DNA from: CAZHMN01 sp964533705
Lineage (GTDB): Bacteria; Electryoneota; B3-LCP
DNA length: 34,768 bases
Assembly: GCA_964533705.1 (NCBI GenBank)
Contig: CAZHMN010000025.1
Location: 1 to 34,768 of the forward strand
Direction of reading: 5' to 3'
Part shown: positions 14,269 through 24,300 of the stretch, one piece after another
Layout: each line of letters opens with the position of its first letter
Position numbering within the stretch: the stretch's first letter is position 1
Program-made: the position numbers and the translations under genes
Notes under the pieces: generated by a model
What the model saw: the letters and a program-made list of their open reading frames with translations, nothing else
Told to the model about the DNA's origin: nothing
Database searches by the model: none

Positions 14269-15442
14269 ACTACCTGATAGTCAATACTCCAGTTCTGACG
14301 TCGCCCGCCTGAAGAATGAATTAGTTGCCATTAATAAATTTGAGCCTTTTACGGAGCCGCCCAAATTCGCAGATTTAATCAATGAAGGTTTTGACTCGTG
14401 GGACAGAGTAAAATCTAACTTTAAGACCGATTTTAGATTTTTCGAAAAGTTGCTATTCCGCATACACTTCAAGAGAAAAGCCGACTTCAGAGCGTTTGAA
14501 AGAGGCAATATTCTAAAGTTCCTGACCATCGGTTATTTGATGGCTGACGACGTCCGCTATTTCAACGAATTTTTATGGTTTTGCAAAGATGACCCTGATT
14601 TTAAGGAGCTCCGGCTGTTATCCTTGAACCATTTCAAAGAGATCACCGGGGAAAATGGTTGCCACTCATTCCCCTTGTGCAAGGCGGAAGAGGTAGAATC
14701 CTTCATTCGAAGTTCAGAGTCGTTCGACGCTGAACCGATATCAAAAGAGGCGGACAAGCCCTTGCCGAAAATCGGCCTGATCGGTACGCCATCCTTTTTT
14801 AGCGCTATTGATAAAGAACTTAGAGAGAATGGATATGAGGTTGAGACATTCTTTATCCCCTATCACAGTGACAAACTAAAGAGAATTATCCTTAAAAGTG
14901 GTCCTATATTTCGGGCGTATTTACTGGCGAAAGGCATTAATATCAAATACACAACTTTAAATTTTGATCATAAGGATCCGAGAATCCAGGAGATCCTGTC
15001 AAGCCGTAAACTGGACATCGGCTTTCATAAGCTGGGCTTCATCATCAGGGATAACATCATAGATTCATTTCGTACCGGATTATTCAACGACCACTGGGGC
15101 GTATTGCCCTTTATCCGCGGTCGGTCAACCATTGAATATTCGCTCTTGTTCGGTTTTCCTCTGGGCGCCACCGTTCACAAAGTTGAAAGAGAGGTGGATA
15201 CCGGCGCTATCGTAAAGATCTATACGTATGAAGGCATTACGCAATCAAGAACGACAATTCAATCGGTGAAGAGAGAGATAAGGAGCCGCCTGCGCGATCG
15301 AGTGGTGGATTCCGCGAAAATTTTATCCAGGATCGGAGAGCCGCGGATAGCGAATGAGAAATCAAAAGGTTTAACTTTCTATTCCATTCACCCAACCTTA
15401 TCCAGGTATATCGAAGAAAGAATCCTGAAATCATCTGACTGA
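14258..15442 (+). CDS. Formyltransferase-family protein with extra N-terminal domain
   Basis: A 394-aa protein. Residues 1-165 are helical and unrecognised. From about 170 (KIGLIGTPSFF) the fold is that of the formyl transferase N domain found in Fmt, PurN and sugar N-formyltransferases. The catalytic triad appears intact: Asn277 and His279 in NDHWGVLPFIRG and Asp314 in EREVDTGAIV. The usual HxSLLP is changed to HWGVLP, as in some sugar formyltransferases. The likely donor is N10-formyltetrahydrofolate and the acceptor an amino sugar or similar amine. The 11-base overlap with the deacetylase gene suggests that one enzyme removes an acyl group from an amine and the other adds a formyl group; that coupling is inference. 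Confidence 0.72.
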   Translation: MNLELPDSQYSSSDVARLKNELVAINKFEPFTEPPKFADLINEGFDSWDRVKSNFKTDFRFFEKLLFRIHFKRKADFRAFERGNILKFLTIGYLMADDVRYFNEFLWFCKDDPDFKELRLLSLNHFKEITGENGCHSFPLCKAEEVESFIRSSESFDAEPISKEADKPLPKIGLIGTPSFFSAIDKELRENGYEVETFFIPYHSDKLKRIILKSGPIFRAYLLAKGINIKYTTLNFDHKDPRIQEILSSRKLDIGFHKLGFIIRDNIIDSFRTGLFNDHWGVLPFIRGRSTIEYSLLFGFPLGATVHKVEREVDTGAIVKIYTYEGITQSRTTIQSVKREIRSRLRDRVVDSAKILSRIGEPRIANEKSKGLTFYSIHPTLSRYIEERILKSSD

Positions 15443-15567
15443 ATTATTCTGCATCCAAGTACAGAGAGTTTTTCTGACTGGTTTCTTTAGATATGATTCT
15501 TGCTATACAATGCGTTTGGGACACGATAACTAACCGAAAGAATAAACATTACCAAAGCGAGGAATCT

Positions 15568-16293
15568 ATGAAGAAAGTTTTTCTGATCTTCGGACTAACC
15601 ATTCTGCTTTCTACCGCGCTGATTGCCGTAGCAATCACCGGCGATACCGCCGAAGATCCCGTCTGCGGGATGGAAGTCGAGATTGAAAAAGCCGCGGCAA
15701 AAATTGAGGGGTCAAAGGACACCATTTACTTCTGCAGTGAAGCGTGCAAGGAGAAATTCCTGGCCAGCCCCTGCGACTATCTGGATCAAGAAACGCTGGA
15801 TAAAATGGGTGTCACCTTGACCTCCGGCCAAAAGGCTCCCTGCAGCGGAGAATCTGCTTCTAAATCATTATCGGCCCCGGCGAAAGAAGCGAGTTCCGAC
15901 CGAGAATGCGGCGGTTGCGCCCGGGCTTCCACCACCGATGAGGCCGATGCAGCGGATCAATTAGGCTGCGATGGCAATTGCGGTAACACCAGAGTGGCGG
16001 CCATAAACGAGTTCCACGAAATCATGCACCCCATGGAAGCGGCGATCGGCTCTCAGGATTTGCCCGCGATCAAAACCCTCTATCCTCAACTTGCTTTAAA
16101 GAAAGAAGCTATCATGAACGCCGATTGCCCGGATGGCGCCTGCAGTCACCGTTTCGACGGCGCCAGGAAGAATCTGAGTGATAAGGTTGATGCCCTGGTC
16201 ACGGCCTGCGAATCAGAGGATTATGGGGCCATCAAGGAAGCTTTTTTCGAAATGCACGATGCCTATACGGCACTCGATCACGCGGCGCGCTGA
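15568..16293 (+). CDS. Exported YHS-domain protein with Cys-rich linker and helical C-terminus
   Basis: A 241-aa protein. ATG 15568 is chosen over an earlier ATG at 15493 because GAGG lies just before it and a signal peptide begins there (MKKVFLIFGL, about 1-25). Residues about 30-70 are a YHS domain (DPVCGMEVE, then YFCSEACKEKF), a small metal-binding module common next to copper and heavy-metal proteins. A Cys-rich linker follows (ECGGCA, CDGNCG), then about 95 helical residues with several His (HEIMHPME, CSHRFDG, EMHDAY) that look like a four-helix bundle. It is likely to bind metal in the periplasm. The next gene is separated by a terminator-like hairpin. Confidence 0.7.
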   Translation: MKKVFLIFGLTILLSTALIAVAITGDTAEDPVCGMEVEIEKAAAKIEGSKDTIYFCSEACKEKFLASPCDYLDQETLDKMGVTLTSGQKAPCSGESASKSLSAPAKEASSDRECGGCARASTTDEADAADQLGCDGNCGNTRVAAINEFHEIMHPMEAAIGSQDLPAIKTLYPQLALKKEAIMNADCPDGACSHRFDGARKNLSDKVDALVTACESEDYGAIKEAFFEMHDAYTALDHAAR

Positions 16294-16329
16294 TTCGCGC
16301 TTGCATCAAGAACTTCAAATGACTATATT

Positions 16330-16356
16330 GAGGGTTCCAAGCCACCAGGAACCCTC
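16330..16356 (+). terminator. Terminator-like hairpin between the YHS gene and ychF
   Basis: GAGGGTTCC (16330-16338), a nine-base loop, and GGAACCCTC (16348-16356): nine perfect base pairs followed by GTACTTTTA. It ends 13 bases before the ychF start, so it could also act as a leader structure. Confidence 0.6.
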
Positions 16357-16369
16357 GTACTTTTAGGCC

Positions 16370-17449
16370 ATGCTGCAAATCGGTATCGTCGGTCAACCCG
16401 GTTGCGGGAAGACCTCCCTTTTTAAGGCCCTCTGCCCCGCCAGCTCCGCGGAGATCGGTTCCGGCGGAAAGCGGGAAGCTCACATTGGTCAGGCCAGGGT
16501 ACCTGATCCCCGCCTGGATGAACTGAACCGCATCTTCCAACGGGATCGGCAGATCAATACCGTTGTCGAATACGTTGACGTCGTGGGATTCTCGAGCGGT
16601 GAAGCGGCCAAAAGCGGGTACGAAGCGCAATTCCTGGGCGAAATCCGCACCTGCGACGCCCTGATGCACGTCCTGCGCGACTTCTCATTCCCGGGGCTGC
16701 CGGATCCAAATCCCACGCGCGACTATCGAACCGATTTCCAGGAATTCCTGCTCTCCGACCAGATCATCCTGGAGAAGAGACGGGAACGTTTGCAGAAAGA
16801 GGTACAGAAGAATCGAACGCCGGAGGGAGTCGCCGAAATCGAGCTGATGGAGCGCTGTCTGGAAGCTCTTTCGCAGGAACACCCGCTGCGTTCGCTGGAG
16901 TTTTCTGAACAAGATAAATTGTTTTTGAAAGCCTATCAACCGCTGACGGCAAAGCCTGAACTGGTCGTCATAAACGTCCCGGAAGATGACGTCGGTAAAG
17001 CGGATGAAATCGTCGAACGGTATCGTCCCGAAATTGAAAATCCGCACGTGGAAATCAGCGCCGCCTGCGCCTCCATCGAAATGGAAATCGCTGAACTTGA
17101 CGAAAAATCCGCCCGAGAGTTCATGGATGATCTGGGCATCGCCGAATCCGCTCTGGATCGGCTCATTTCAGCTTCCTATCGTCTGTTAGGTTTGATAAGC
17201 TTTTTTACAGTTGGGGCCAAAGAGGTGCGCGCCTGGGCGATTGCCCGGGGAACGCCCGCTCGCCATGCCGCCGGAGTGGTCCACAGCGACATGGAGCGCG
17301 GCTTCATTCGCGCTGAAGTGGTTAATTTCAGCGATTTTCAATCGCGCGGCAGCTTTGCCGCCTGCCGCAGCGACGGCGTGCTTCAGTTAGAAGGTAAGGA
17401 CTACATCGTGCGGGACGGAGACATCATCCAGTTTCGCTTCGCCGTTTAG
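16370..17449 (+). CDS. ychF: Ribosome-binding ATPase YchF (OLA1 family)
   Basis: A conserved P-loop ATPase that binds the ribosome and is linked to stress responses. Its 359 aa fit the family. Walker A is GQPGCGKTS (8-16), G3 is DVVGF (70-74), and the specificity motif is NVPE (202-205), the NxxE form that makes the family prefer ATP over GTP. A coiled-coil insertion lies at about 125-180. The C-terminal TGS domain (about 276-359) ends DGDIIQFRFAV, the usual end. It is somewhat divergent: the switch region lacks the usual glycine-rich GASKGEGLG stretch. AGG lies a few bases before the ATG. Confidence 0.88.
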   Translation: MLQIGIVGQPGCGKTSLFKALCPASSAEIGSGGKREAHIGQARVPDPRLDELNRIFQRDRQINTVVEYVDVVGFSSGEAAKSGYEAQFLGEIRTCDALMHVLRDFSFPGLPDPNPTRDYRTDFQEFLLSDQIILEKRRERLQKEVQKNRTPEGVAEIELMERCLEALSQEHPLRSLEFSEQDKLFLKAYQPLTAKPELVVINVPEDDVGKADEIVERYRPEIENPHVEISAACASIEMEIAELDEKSAREFMDDLGIAESALDRLISASYRLLGLISFFTVGAKEVRAWAIARGTPARHAAGVVHSDMERGFIRAEVVNFSDFQSRGSFAACRSDGVLQLEGKDYIVRDGDIIQFRFAV

Positions 17450-17529
17450 GCGTCCATTCCCATGCTAATAATCGCCTCCAGGAAACTCCTAAATATACTT
17501 CAATGATCATCGAATAAATACCGCTTTAT

Positions 17530-18990
17530 ATGCCTGCAGAACTCGCTCCACCCGTTACACCCGATCTGCCCACGGAAGATTATCCCAATCGGTGGAAGGC
17601 CTTTATCCCCATTGCTTTAGTGTCCATCGCTTCGACGCTGAATTCCAGCGTGATCAACGTATCTCTGCCGGTCATTTCGGTAGAACTGCGGGCCGGCATC
17701 GGCATTGTGGAATGGACGATCATGGCTTTTCTGTTGGCCGTCACCTCTCTACTGATGATCGCGGGCCGCTTGGGCGATCTGTTGGGCAGGCGCCGCATCT
17801 ATCAGTCTGGCATTATACTCTTTACGATCTCATCCGCTTTATGCGGCTTTTCCAGCAGCATCACCATGTTAATCGTCTTTCGAATTCTCCAGGGCATCGG
17901 CGCGGCCCTGACGGTGGCCGTCGGACCTGCCCTGATCGGTGAGATTTTCCCACCAGATTCGAGGGGCAAGGCTCTCGGCATTCTGGGAACGACCGTCTCG
18001 GTGGGCCTGGCGGTCGGGCCGGCGGTCGGAGGCATCATCACGGACTACCTTGGCTGGCGTTATATCTTTTTCCTGAACGTTCCTTTCGGCATCTTAGCCG
18101 CCATTATGGTCAGCCGTAATTTAAACCCGGATAAACATCTCAAGAAAGCTCTTTTCGACGTCCCCGGAAGTATCACTTTGGCGGCAGGCCTTCTCTGTCT
18201 GCTTTTAGGGTTATCGCGGGGGAGTGCTTGGGGCTGGAACTCCGCACTAATCTTATCCTTACTGGCGGGGAGTATAATTCTTCTATATCTATTCTTTCGG
18301 ATCGAACGCGGATTAACCGATCCCGTCCTCGATTTCGATCTCTTCAATAATGCCATCTTTCGGAGCGCCACCTTAGCCGGATTTCTGGCCTTCGCCGCTC
18401 TATTCGCACAAACCTTTTTACTCCCCTTTTACCTGATCCAACTCCGGCACTTCCCGGCGGCACATGCGGGTCTCTTCTTAATGGCTGTTCCTTCCGTAAT
18501 GGCGATAGTGGCTCCTACTTCCGGCGCTCTCTCCGACAAAATCGGCACGCGCGGGCTGTGTTCCGTGGGCTTATTTATTCAGGGAATAGGATTTATCCTG
18601 CTGGGGCTTTTGGGCAGCACAAGTCCTCAAAGTGCCATCGTGGCGGCCTTGCTGGTCATCGGCCTGGGAATCGGTATGTTTAACCCGCCGAACAATTCTG
18701 ATCTGCTCAGTTCCGTCCCCCGGGAGCGGTTGGGCAATGCCAGCGGCATGATGGGCCTAACCCGGACGATGGGGATGGTCATCGGAGTTGCTCTTTCCAG
18801 CGCAATTTTTACCGGTGTGCGTAACTACTTGATGGGAGACGCCGGGGCAAACCCGGGCTCCTCCGGGGTAGGACAGGAAGTGGCCTTCTTAGGCGGACTG
18901 CGCTGGGCCTTCTGGGTGGCGGCGGGCTCTTCCTGGGCTGGGATGGTGATGGTCTGGGGGCGGAAAAATCGGAGGGAGATGAGGGAATAA
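17530..18990 (+). CDS. MFS transporter, DHA2 (EmrB/QacA) type
   Basis: A 486-aa inner-membrane drug:proton antiporter-like protein with about 14 membrane segments. Motif A GRLGDLLGRRR lies in the first cytoplasmic loop, and motif C GLAVGPAVGG in the fifth helix. The first helix has STLNSSVINVSLPVI where many relatives have an acidic LDxTIVNVALP, so the acidic residue is replaced by Asn. The protein ends in a short basic tail. No adaptor (EmrA-like) or TetR-type regulator gene is adjacent, so substrate and control are unknown. The start has no strong ribosome-binding site. Confidence 0.85.
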   Translation: MPAELAPPVTPDLPTEDYPNRWKAFIPIALVSIASTLNSSVINVSLPVISVELRAGIGIVEWTIMAFLLAVTSLLMIAGRLGDLLGRRRIYQSGIILFTISSALCGFSSSITMLIVFRILQGIGAALTVAVGPALIGEIFPPDSRGKALGILGTTVSVGLAVGPAVGGIITDYLGWRYIFFLNVPFGILAAIMVSRNLNPDKHLKKALFDVPGSITLAAGLLCLLLGLSRGSAWGWNSALILSLLAGSIILLYLFFRIERGLTDPVLDFDLFNNAIFRSATLAGFLAFAALFAQTFLLPFYLIQLRHFPAAHAGLFLMAVPSVMAIVAPTSGALSDKIGTRGLCSVGLFIQGIGFILLGLLGSTSPQSAIVAALLVIGLGIGMFNPPNNSDLLSSVPRERLGNASGMMGLTRTMGMVIGVALSSAIFTGVRNYLMGDAGANPGSSGVGQEVAFLGGLRWAFWVAAGSSWAGMVMVWGRKNRREMRE

Positions 18991-19051
18991 AACAATCGAG
19001 GGCGCTAGGTCTTACGCTCCGACAAATCTCAATGGGCGATATTACCCACTT

Positions 19052-19318
19052 TTACCTTAAAAATCGCGCCAGCAACTTCCCCAATTCCAGCCGGCAGGGG
19101 CGGCATAAAACCCCTTCCCACAACTGATAGACGTCGTTTTCAATCTCCTCAGGATCCATCGCCGACAACTCTTCAAAAAGCCTCCTTCGGTATTTTTCCA
19201 GATCCAGGTCAATCTCAGTAGATGATAACACGTCATCTCCGATGGCGGCGACTTCGCTACGCCAGTGGTAGGCGCCTCGTCCGCCCATCAATTCCATACC
19301 GCAGCGTTCACATCTCAT
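19052..19318 (-). CDS. Small double-CxxC (zinc-knuckle) protein
   Basis: An 88-aa acidic protein of unknown function. CERC (Cys3, Cys6) at the start and CRPC (Cys72, Cys75) near the end could bind one zinc; between them is a helical, Glu-rich part (EKYRRRLFEELSAMDPEEIE). It starts two bases after the stop of the radical SAM gene, so it is translated from the same message and may assist that enzyme. Confidence 0.65.
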   Translation of the reverse strand: MRCERCGMELMGGRGAYHWRSEVAAIGDDVLSSTEIDLDLEKYRRRLFEELSAMDPEEIENDVYQLWEGVLCRPCRLELGKLLARFLR

Positions 19319-19320
19319 TC

Positions 19321-20169
19321 TCAGAACCCCCGGTGTAAGCCCACAGAGTAAGCGTAATCAACCGCCTCTTCATATTCCGACCGAGTCAGGCGGCGATCCA
19401 TCCCCGGCAGCGTATCCGCCCGATAGCAGGGGTGATATTGATCCATGACATTCACGTAAGAATCCGGTGATATCTCCCCGGCGATAAAATCCAGAACTCC
19501 TTGCGTATTTTCAGGATAATTGGGCAGCACCAGGTGGCGAATCAGGAGCCCTCTCGTTGCGACGTTGTTCTCGACCCAGAGATCGCCGACCTGCCTGTGC
19601 ATCTCTTTCAATGCCTCCCGGTTGACCTCGGGATAATCGGGCGCAAAGCTGAACTGCTCGGCTATCTCCGCGTCCGAATACTTGGCGTCGGGCATGTAGA
19701 TTTCGATTGCTCCTTCGCACAGTTGCAGCGCCTCAATCGTTTCATAGCCCCCGCAGTTGTAAACGATAGGGACGTCCAGGCCCTTATCCCTGGCGAGATG
19801 GATCGCTTCGAGGATTGACGGCGTATAGGGCGTAGGCGTGACCAGGTTGACGTTATGGCAACCGATACCCTGGAGTTCCAGCATATATTGGGCTAACTGA
19901 TCAATTGAGCAGGGATGTCCCTGCGCGGCCTGGCTGATGTCCCAATTCTGGCAGAACTGGCAGGAAAGGTTGCATCCGGCAAAGAAGATCGTTCCCGATC
20001 CACGATAGCCCACCAGTTCCGGCTCTTCACCGAAGTGCGGCCCCACAGATGAAACCAGAACTTCAGTGCTCAAACCGCATTCACCTCGTTCACCTGTCTT
20101 CCGGTTAACTCCACAGCGGTGACCGCAGAGCTGGCAATTTTCATACATCTTTAGAGGTTCTGCACTCAT
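19321..20169 (-). CDS. Radical SAM protein, PflX / PFL-activase-like
   Basis: A 282-aa enzyme. The radical SAM cluster motif is CNLSCQFC (Cys66, Cys70, Cys73), preceded by an N-terminal four-Cys block (Cys12, 15, 19, 31; CQLCGHRCG and GECG) typical of the COG1313/PflX group. NLVTPTPYTPSILEA, VYNCGGYET, MPDAKY and RHLVLPN are family motifs. The group resembles pyruvate-formate-lyase activating enzyme, but its substrates are largely unknown. Its ATG overlaps by four bases (ATGA) the stop of a truncated ABC ATPase stub, an unusual upstream partner. A Zn-knuckle protein gene follows directly. Confidence 0.82.
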   Translation of the reverse strand: MSAEPLKMYENCQLCGHRCGVNRKTGERGECGLSTEVLVSSVGPHFGEEPELVGYRGSGTIFFAGCNLSCQFCQNWDISQAAQGHPCSIDQLAQYMLELQGIGCHNVNLVTPTPYTPSILEAIHLARDKGLDVPIVYNCGGYETIEALQLCEGAIEIYMPDAKYSDAEIAEQFSFAPDYPEVNREALKEMHRQVGDLWVENNVATRGLLIRHLVLPNYPENTQGVLDFIAGEISPDSYVNVMDQYHPCYRADTLPGMDRRLTRSEYEEAVDYAYSVGLHRGF

Positions 20170-20306
20170 TCCACTGTCCAGCGAAAAACTCCAGCGCCGT
20201 TGGCCCCCAGCAGTCCGAAGACTTCCCCTGAGGTAATCTCTAAGGAGAGATCATCAACGGCAACGATTTCTCCGAATAACTTGCGGACTCTTTCAAAACG
20301 AAGCAT
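20166..20306 (-). pseudogene. ABC transporter ATPase, truncated N-terminal stub
   Basis: An ATG-started frame of 46 residues. It begins MLRFERVRKLFGEIVAVDDL, the first strands of an ABC ATPase, reaches the Walker A region as GLLGANGAG, and then, where KTT should follow, runs into VFRWTVE and a stop. The P-loop lysine, Q-loop, signature motif and Walker B are gone. It looks like the product of a large internal deletion that kept the 5' end and joined it, with ATGA overlap, to the radical SAM gene. The stub cannot bind nucleotide, but may still supply initiation upstream of the next gene. Confidence 0.75.
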
Positions 20307-20398
20307 ATTAATCGCGTGGTATTAGTGCAGATGGCTACCGGTATGGTCAACCGGAAGAGATGATCTATTTAAACCATGCAGCTTTGATGAGGAAAGCG

Positions 20399-20429
20399 CA
20401 CTCCGTGAAGTGGAATCGAGTGCGGAGTG
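20399..20429. terminator. Hairpin downstream of the rhomboid gene
   Basis: CACTCCG (20399-20405) and CGGAGTG (20423-20429) form a seven-base-pair stem. On the plus strand GTTTTGGTTTGTTC follows. In the direction of rhomboid transcription the tail is only weakly U-rich, so termination there is uncertain. Confidence 0.4.
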
Positions 20430-20447
20430 GTTTTGGTTTGTTCAATC

Positions 20448-21287
20448 CTAATTCAGATCCTCCGAGTCTTCACTGTAGAGGCGCAGGAGGCGGCTGGCTT
20501 CTTCGAGACGCTCTCTCTCCTCATCCGTCAGATTCTCGTATCCCACCCGGCTGATGCGGTCCAGCAGGTAATCCACTTCGCTGCGAATGGATTGGATATC
20601 GGTCAGACGCTTGGCGTCGAATTTCACCTGGGTGGCTTCCTTTTTCTCTCTACTCTTGCGGGAAGCTCGCCAAGCAGCCGAACGGAGCAGCGGTAGGCCT
20701 TTCAAGTATAGAAAACCGACCGCCATCCCGCCGAGGTGTGCAAAATGAGCCACGCCGTCGGCAGTGTAGGAGCGGGCCATCAGGAACTCCAGACCAGCGA
20801 AGAGAATGACGAAATACTTCGCCTTGATGGGAATGAAAAAGTAAAGCAAAATGACACTGTTGGGGAAGAGTACCCCGTAAGCTAAGAGCACACCGAAGAT
20901 GGCACCGGAAGCGCCGATAGTGGGGATGAGTGATGCGGAATTGAAGATAACGTTGATCAAACCCGCTCCAATTCCGGTGATGAAGTAATACCTGACAAAC
21001 TCCTTCGTGCCCCAGACCCGCTCGATCTGCGAGCCGAACATCCACAGGGCGAACATGTTGAATCCCACGTGCAGGAAGCCGCCGTGGAGAAACATGTAGG
21101 TTACCAACTGCCAGAAGGCAAATTTGTGCAGAACCTCGTAGGGCGTAAGGCCGAACACATAGGGCAACGGCAATTGCAGCATTTCCTGGACGACCCAGAT
21201 GGCAGCATTGACGATAATTAACACCTTAACCGCGGGCGTCCAGGGGCTTCCAAAACCGATCGAATATCTCCGGTAACCGTTCGTCAA
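20448..21287 (-). CDS. Rhomboid family intramembrane serine protease
   Basis: A 279-aa membrane protease with about six membrane helices. The catalytic Ser127 lies in GASGAIFG and the His184 of the dyad in HFAHLGG; Asn77 in HVGFNMFALW stabilises the oxyanion. FLHGGFLH in the second helix is also typical. After the membrane core there is a cytosolic charged tail of about 80 residues (KSREKKEATQVKF, then a Leu/Glu-rich helical end). The TTG start is preceded by GGGGAGAAGG. Substrates cannot be told. It is 28 bases downstream of the C25 peptidase gene, so both may share a transcript. Confidence 0.88.
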   Translation of the reverse strand: MTNGYRRYSIGFGSPWTPAVKVLIIVNAAIWVVQEMLQLPLPYVFGLTPYEVLHKFAFWQLVTYMFLHGGFLHVGFNMFALWMFGSQIERVWGTKEFVRYYFITGIGAGLINVIFNSASLIPTIGASGAIFGVLLAYGVLFPNSVILLYFFIPIKAKYFVILFAGLEFLMARSYTADGVAHFAHLGGMAVGFLYLKGLPLLRSAAWRASRKSREKKEATQVKFDAKRLTDIQSIRSEVDYLLDRISRVGYENLTDEERERLEEASRLLRLYSEDSEDLN

Positions 21288-21315
21288 CCTTCTCCCCTGC
21301 TTACAGACTGCATCT

Positions 21316-24300
21316 TCATTTCAGTATTAAAACCTTCTGCGTCAGTGCGGTCCCCTCGAAGCGCAAGTGCGCGAAGTAAATACCCGAAGCCAGCTCGTCT
21401 CCGGTAATTTCAACACTATGCTTCCCGGCGCCGATCCGCCCATCGAAGAGGGAGAGAACGCGCCGCCCCAGAGTATCGTAGAGTTCCAGCAATAGGTAGC
21501 CCTCACGAGGCAGAGCGAAGCTCAACACCGAAACCGGATTTGCCGGGTTAGGCACAGGCGCGTAAAGTTCCACTTGATGGCATGATCCAGGTGAACCGGT
21601 TCCACTTCCATCGAACGAATCGGGCGGGTCAGTGGTGAATTTAAGCGCTCGTCCTGCCGCTAACGGTGCCGCCGTGGTCGGATAGTCGTTGGAGTATGCG
21701 TATTGCAGACCGCGCAGGTGGTCTTCATCTTCAATACCGACCGTGGCATAATTATTATTGTAATCCACGTCATTGATCGTATGGTACTGGAAGAGGATTT
21801 CGCCATCTCCTGTCGCTGTGGGGTACTGATCCGTATCGAAGAGGATTAATTCGAAGGTTTCCTCCTTCCAGGTTGAGTAATTCTCGTATCCATAGCGATT
21901 GATGGTTCGGCTCCATTCCACGATAAAACGGCCCTGCGCCCCATCATAACGGCTGTACACGTGAATGGCGCTGTTTCCGCCAGTTGTGTCCGCCTTGAGG
22001 TCATCCCAGAATGGAGCGATCAGAGCCGGCGGCCCCAGTCCTGAGGGTAGATTCCAGTTGCGGAAATTGGCCATCCAGGTTTCACCCATGGACACCCAGC
22101 CGTTGGAGCAGATGGTCAGCGTATCGTAATCAATACCGTAGTACCTGAAAGTAAAAGGCAGGTTGACGATGACGGAGGCGTCGTCGCTCAGAGGGTGATG
22201 GTCAGCGCCGCTTCCGCCATAGTTGGGATCTAGCTCTATCCAGGAATATACGGGTGCTTCAGCATATTCTTCATCCGTGTCGTCGTAAACATAGTAGCCG
22301 TACGAATCGGGGCCCAGCGGATCGGTTGAGGCGGGCTGCCCTAACTGCGCCGGAAAGCTCACGGTCTGCGAGTAGTCATTCCAAAATGAAACCTCCAGGT
22401 CGAAGATCACCTGTCTTCCCACCGCGGCGGCGGGACTCACTTCCACGCTGTACGCCGAGCTGCTCATACCCACCGTTCCGGGTTGAAGAACGGGAAAAGT
22501 CGCTTCATTTGCGGTAATCGTCACCGCGCCGTCAGCGCAACTCAAGACGCCGGTCGGTTGATTGAGCAGAGTCCCCGCGTTCATGAGAAGAACCCGGATC
22601 TGCGCCGAGCTGCCCGGTTCCAGATCTCCACTTTCTGTGAAATATCCCGCAGGCAAGAATTGATACCCCCCCACCGGGATCAGGAATTTCAGATCGGCGC
22701 TGTGCGAGGCATCATCGGTTAAAATGAGGGTAAATTCGACCGCGTGGCCGTCGGGACAGTTGGCGGATAAGGCGAAAGGCAAGGAAACTTCAGCATCTCC
22801 CGCCGCCGAAATTGATCCTACGGAGACCGGCAACGGTAGAGATTCGACATAAGGATCGGTTGCCGTCAGTTCGGCCTCGATTCCGGTGAAGGACGTGGCG
22901 CCGTAGTTGTGCAGAGTCACCGTCAAGTCAACCGTCTCCGCCGCCAGCGCAATACCGTTTCCTCCCACAGAAAGATCAGAAATCCCCAGCGGGAATTCAC
23001 CCACCTGCACACTTAAGGTGTCCTGCCTGACGAGGTAATTTTGCTTGGAAGCGGTTACCACGATAGCACCCTCGGTCAATGGCTCGATTTCCACCTCAAC
23101 GGTTCCATCGCTGAAGGTTACTCCTCCCGCCAGTATTTCACCATCTTTGTAGAAAGCTATGTATGCCCCTCCCAGAGGAGAACCGTCCGATTTCCGTGCT
23201 GTGGCGGTCACGAGTTGCCGGCCGGGGGTCAGTTGATCCGGCATTTCCAGGGTGATTTCAGATGGAATGTCCGTCCAGATGGAAAGTTCGGGATCACCCA
23301 GGATGTTATAGACGTGGAAATAGAACTCGGCAAAGTCGCCCAGTCCGGTGTTTTCCGGGAAGCCGTAATAGAGTTCCATCTTGGACCTCACCGCCGACTG
23401 GCCGATACGGTAGAGGTTTTCCTCCAGCAGGCCTTCGAAAAATCCCGCGTAGAGGGCGTTATTCCACTTTGTATTGGTATGCAAATCGGAAGGCCCAAAA
23501 AAGGCCACACCTCCCTTGATATCCGCAGGCGTCCCGGCGCGGATCCAGGCTTCACCGAAGCAGGGATTGATGACGGCATTACCGAAATCACCGGTATTGC
23601 AAACGATACTCACCATAATAGGCAACTGGGATCCGTTATTCAGGTTTTGTATGTCTGACACACCGAAAACCGGATATTGCCACCCGTTGGCGTCCGCCCA
23701 ACCCCGATAAGCCACCAATCCCACGCCGTTATTAATCGACTGAGCGATTTCAGGAGTGCCGGGATACGTCGGACTCGGCTCCCAGTAAAAGACGGTATCC
23801 ACCTGGGTGTACCCGTAATCGTACAGCTTATCCACCAGCCATAGACTGGTCCAAACCGGAGTGATGGGAGCAATGCCGACGTCGGAATAATTGCCGGCGA
23901 CCACCAGCGCTTTCTTCAACCAGGCGGATCCGTAGAGCAGCGGATCACGCTGGTAGGTTATGGTTTTATTTAAAACCGTGGCCAGCTCAATCTCCGAATT
24001 CACGGAAATGCGCCCGATGAGAACATCGGGGAAATAGTCATCGCCCTCTATTAAAGTGTAAGTGTGATCGGTGACGTCCTGCTCGCCGCTCCCACCGGGT
24101 TTGACCTTCGTGTAAGCGGGTATCATCAGGGAGCCGCTGATATCGCCAATCAGCAGGACATAGTCGAGGGGGAGGTCGCCGCTGGTGTATTCATCGTTGA
24201 TGCTGGCTTTGATCTCCTCCTTGCTGACCGATTCGGATGAAATGGGCATGATGGTAACCTGATAGCCCAACTGCCTCTTCCATTCCACAAAGAGGTCGAG

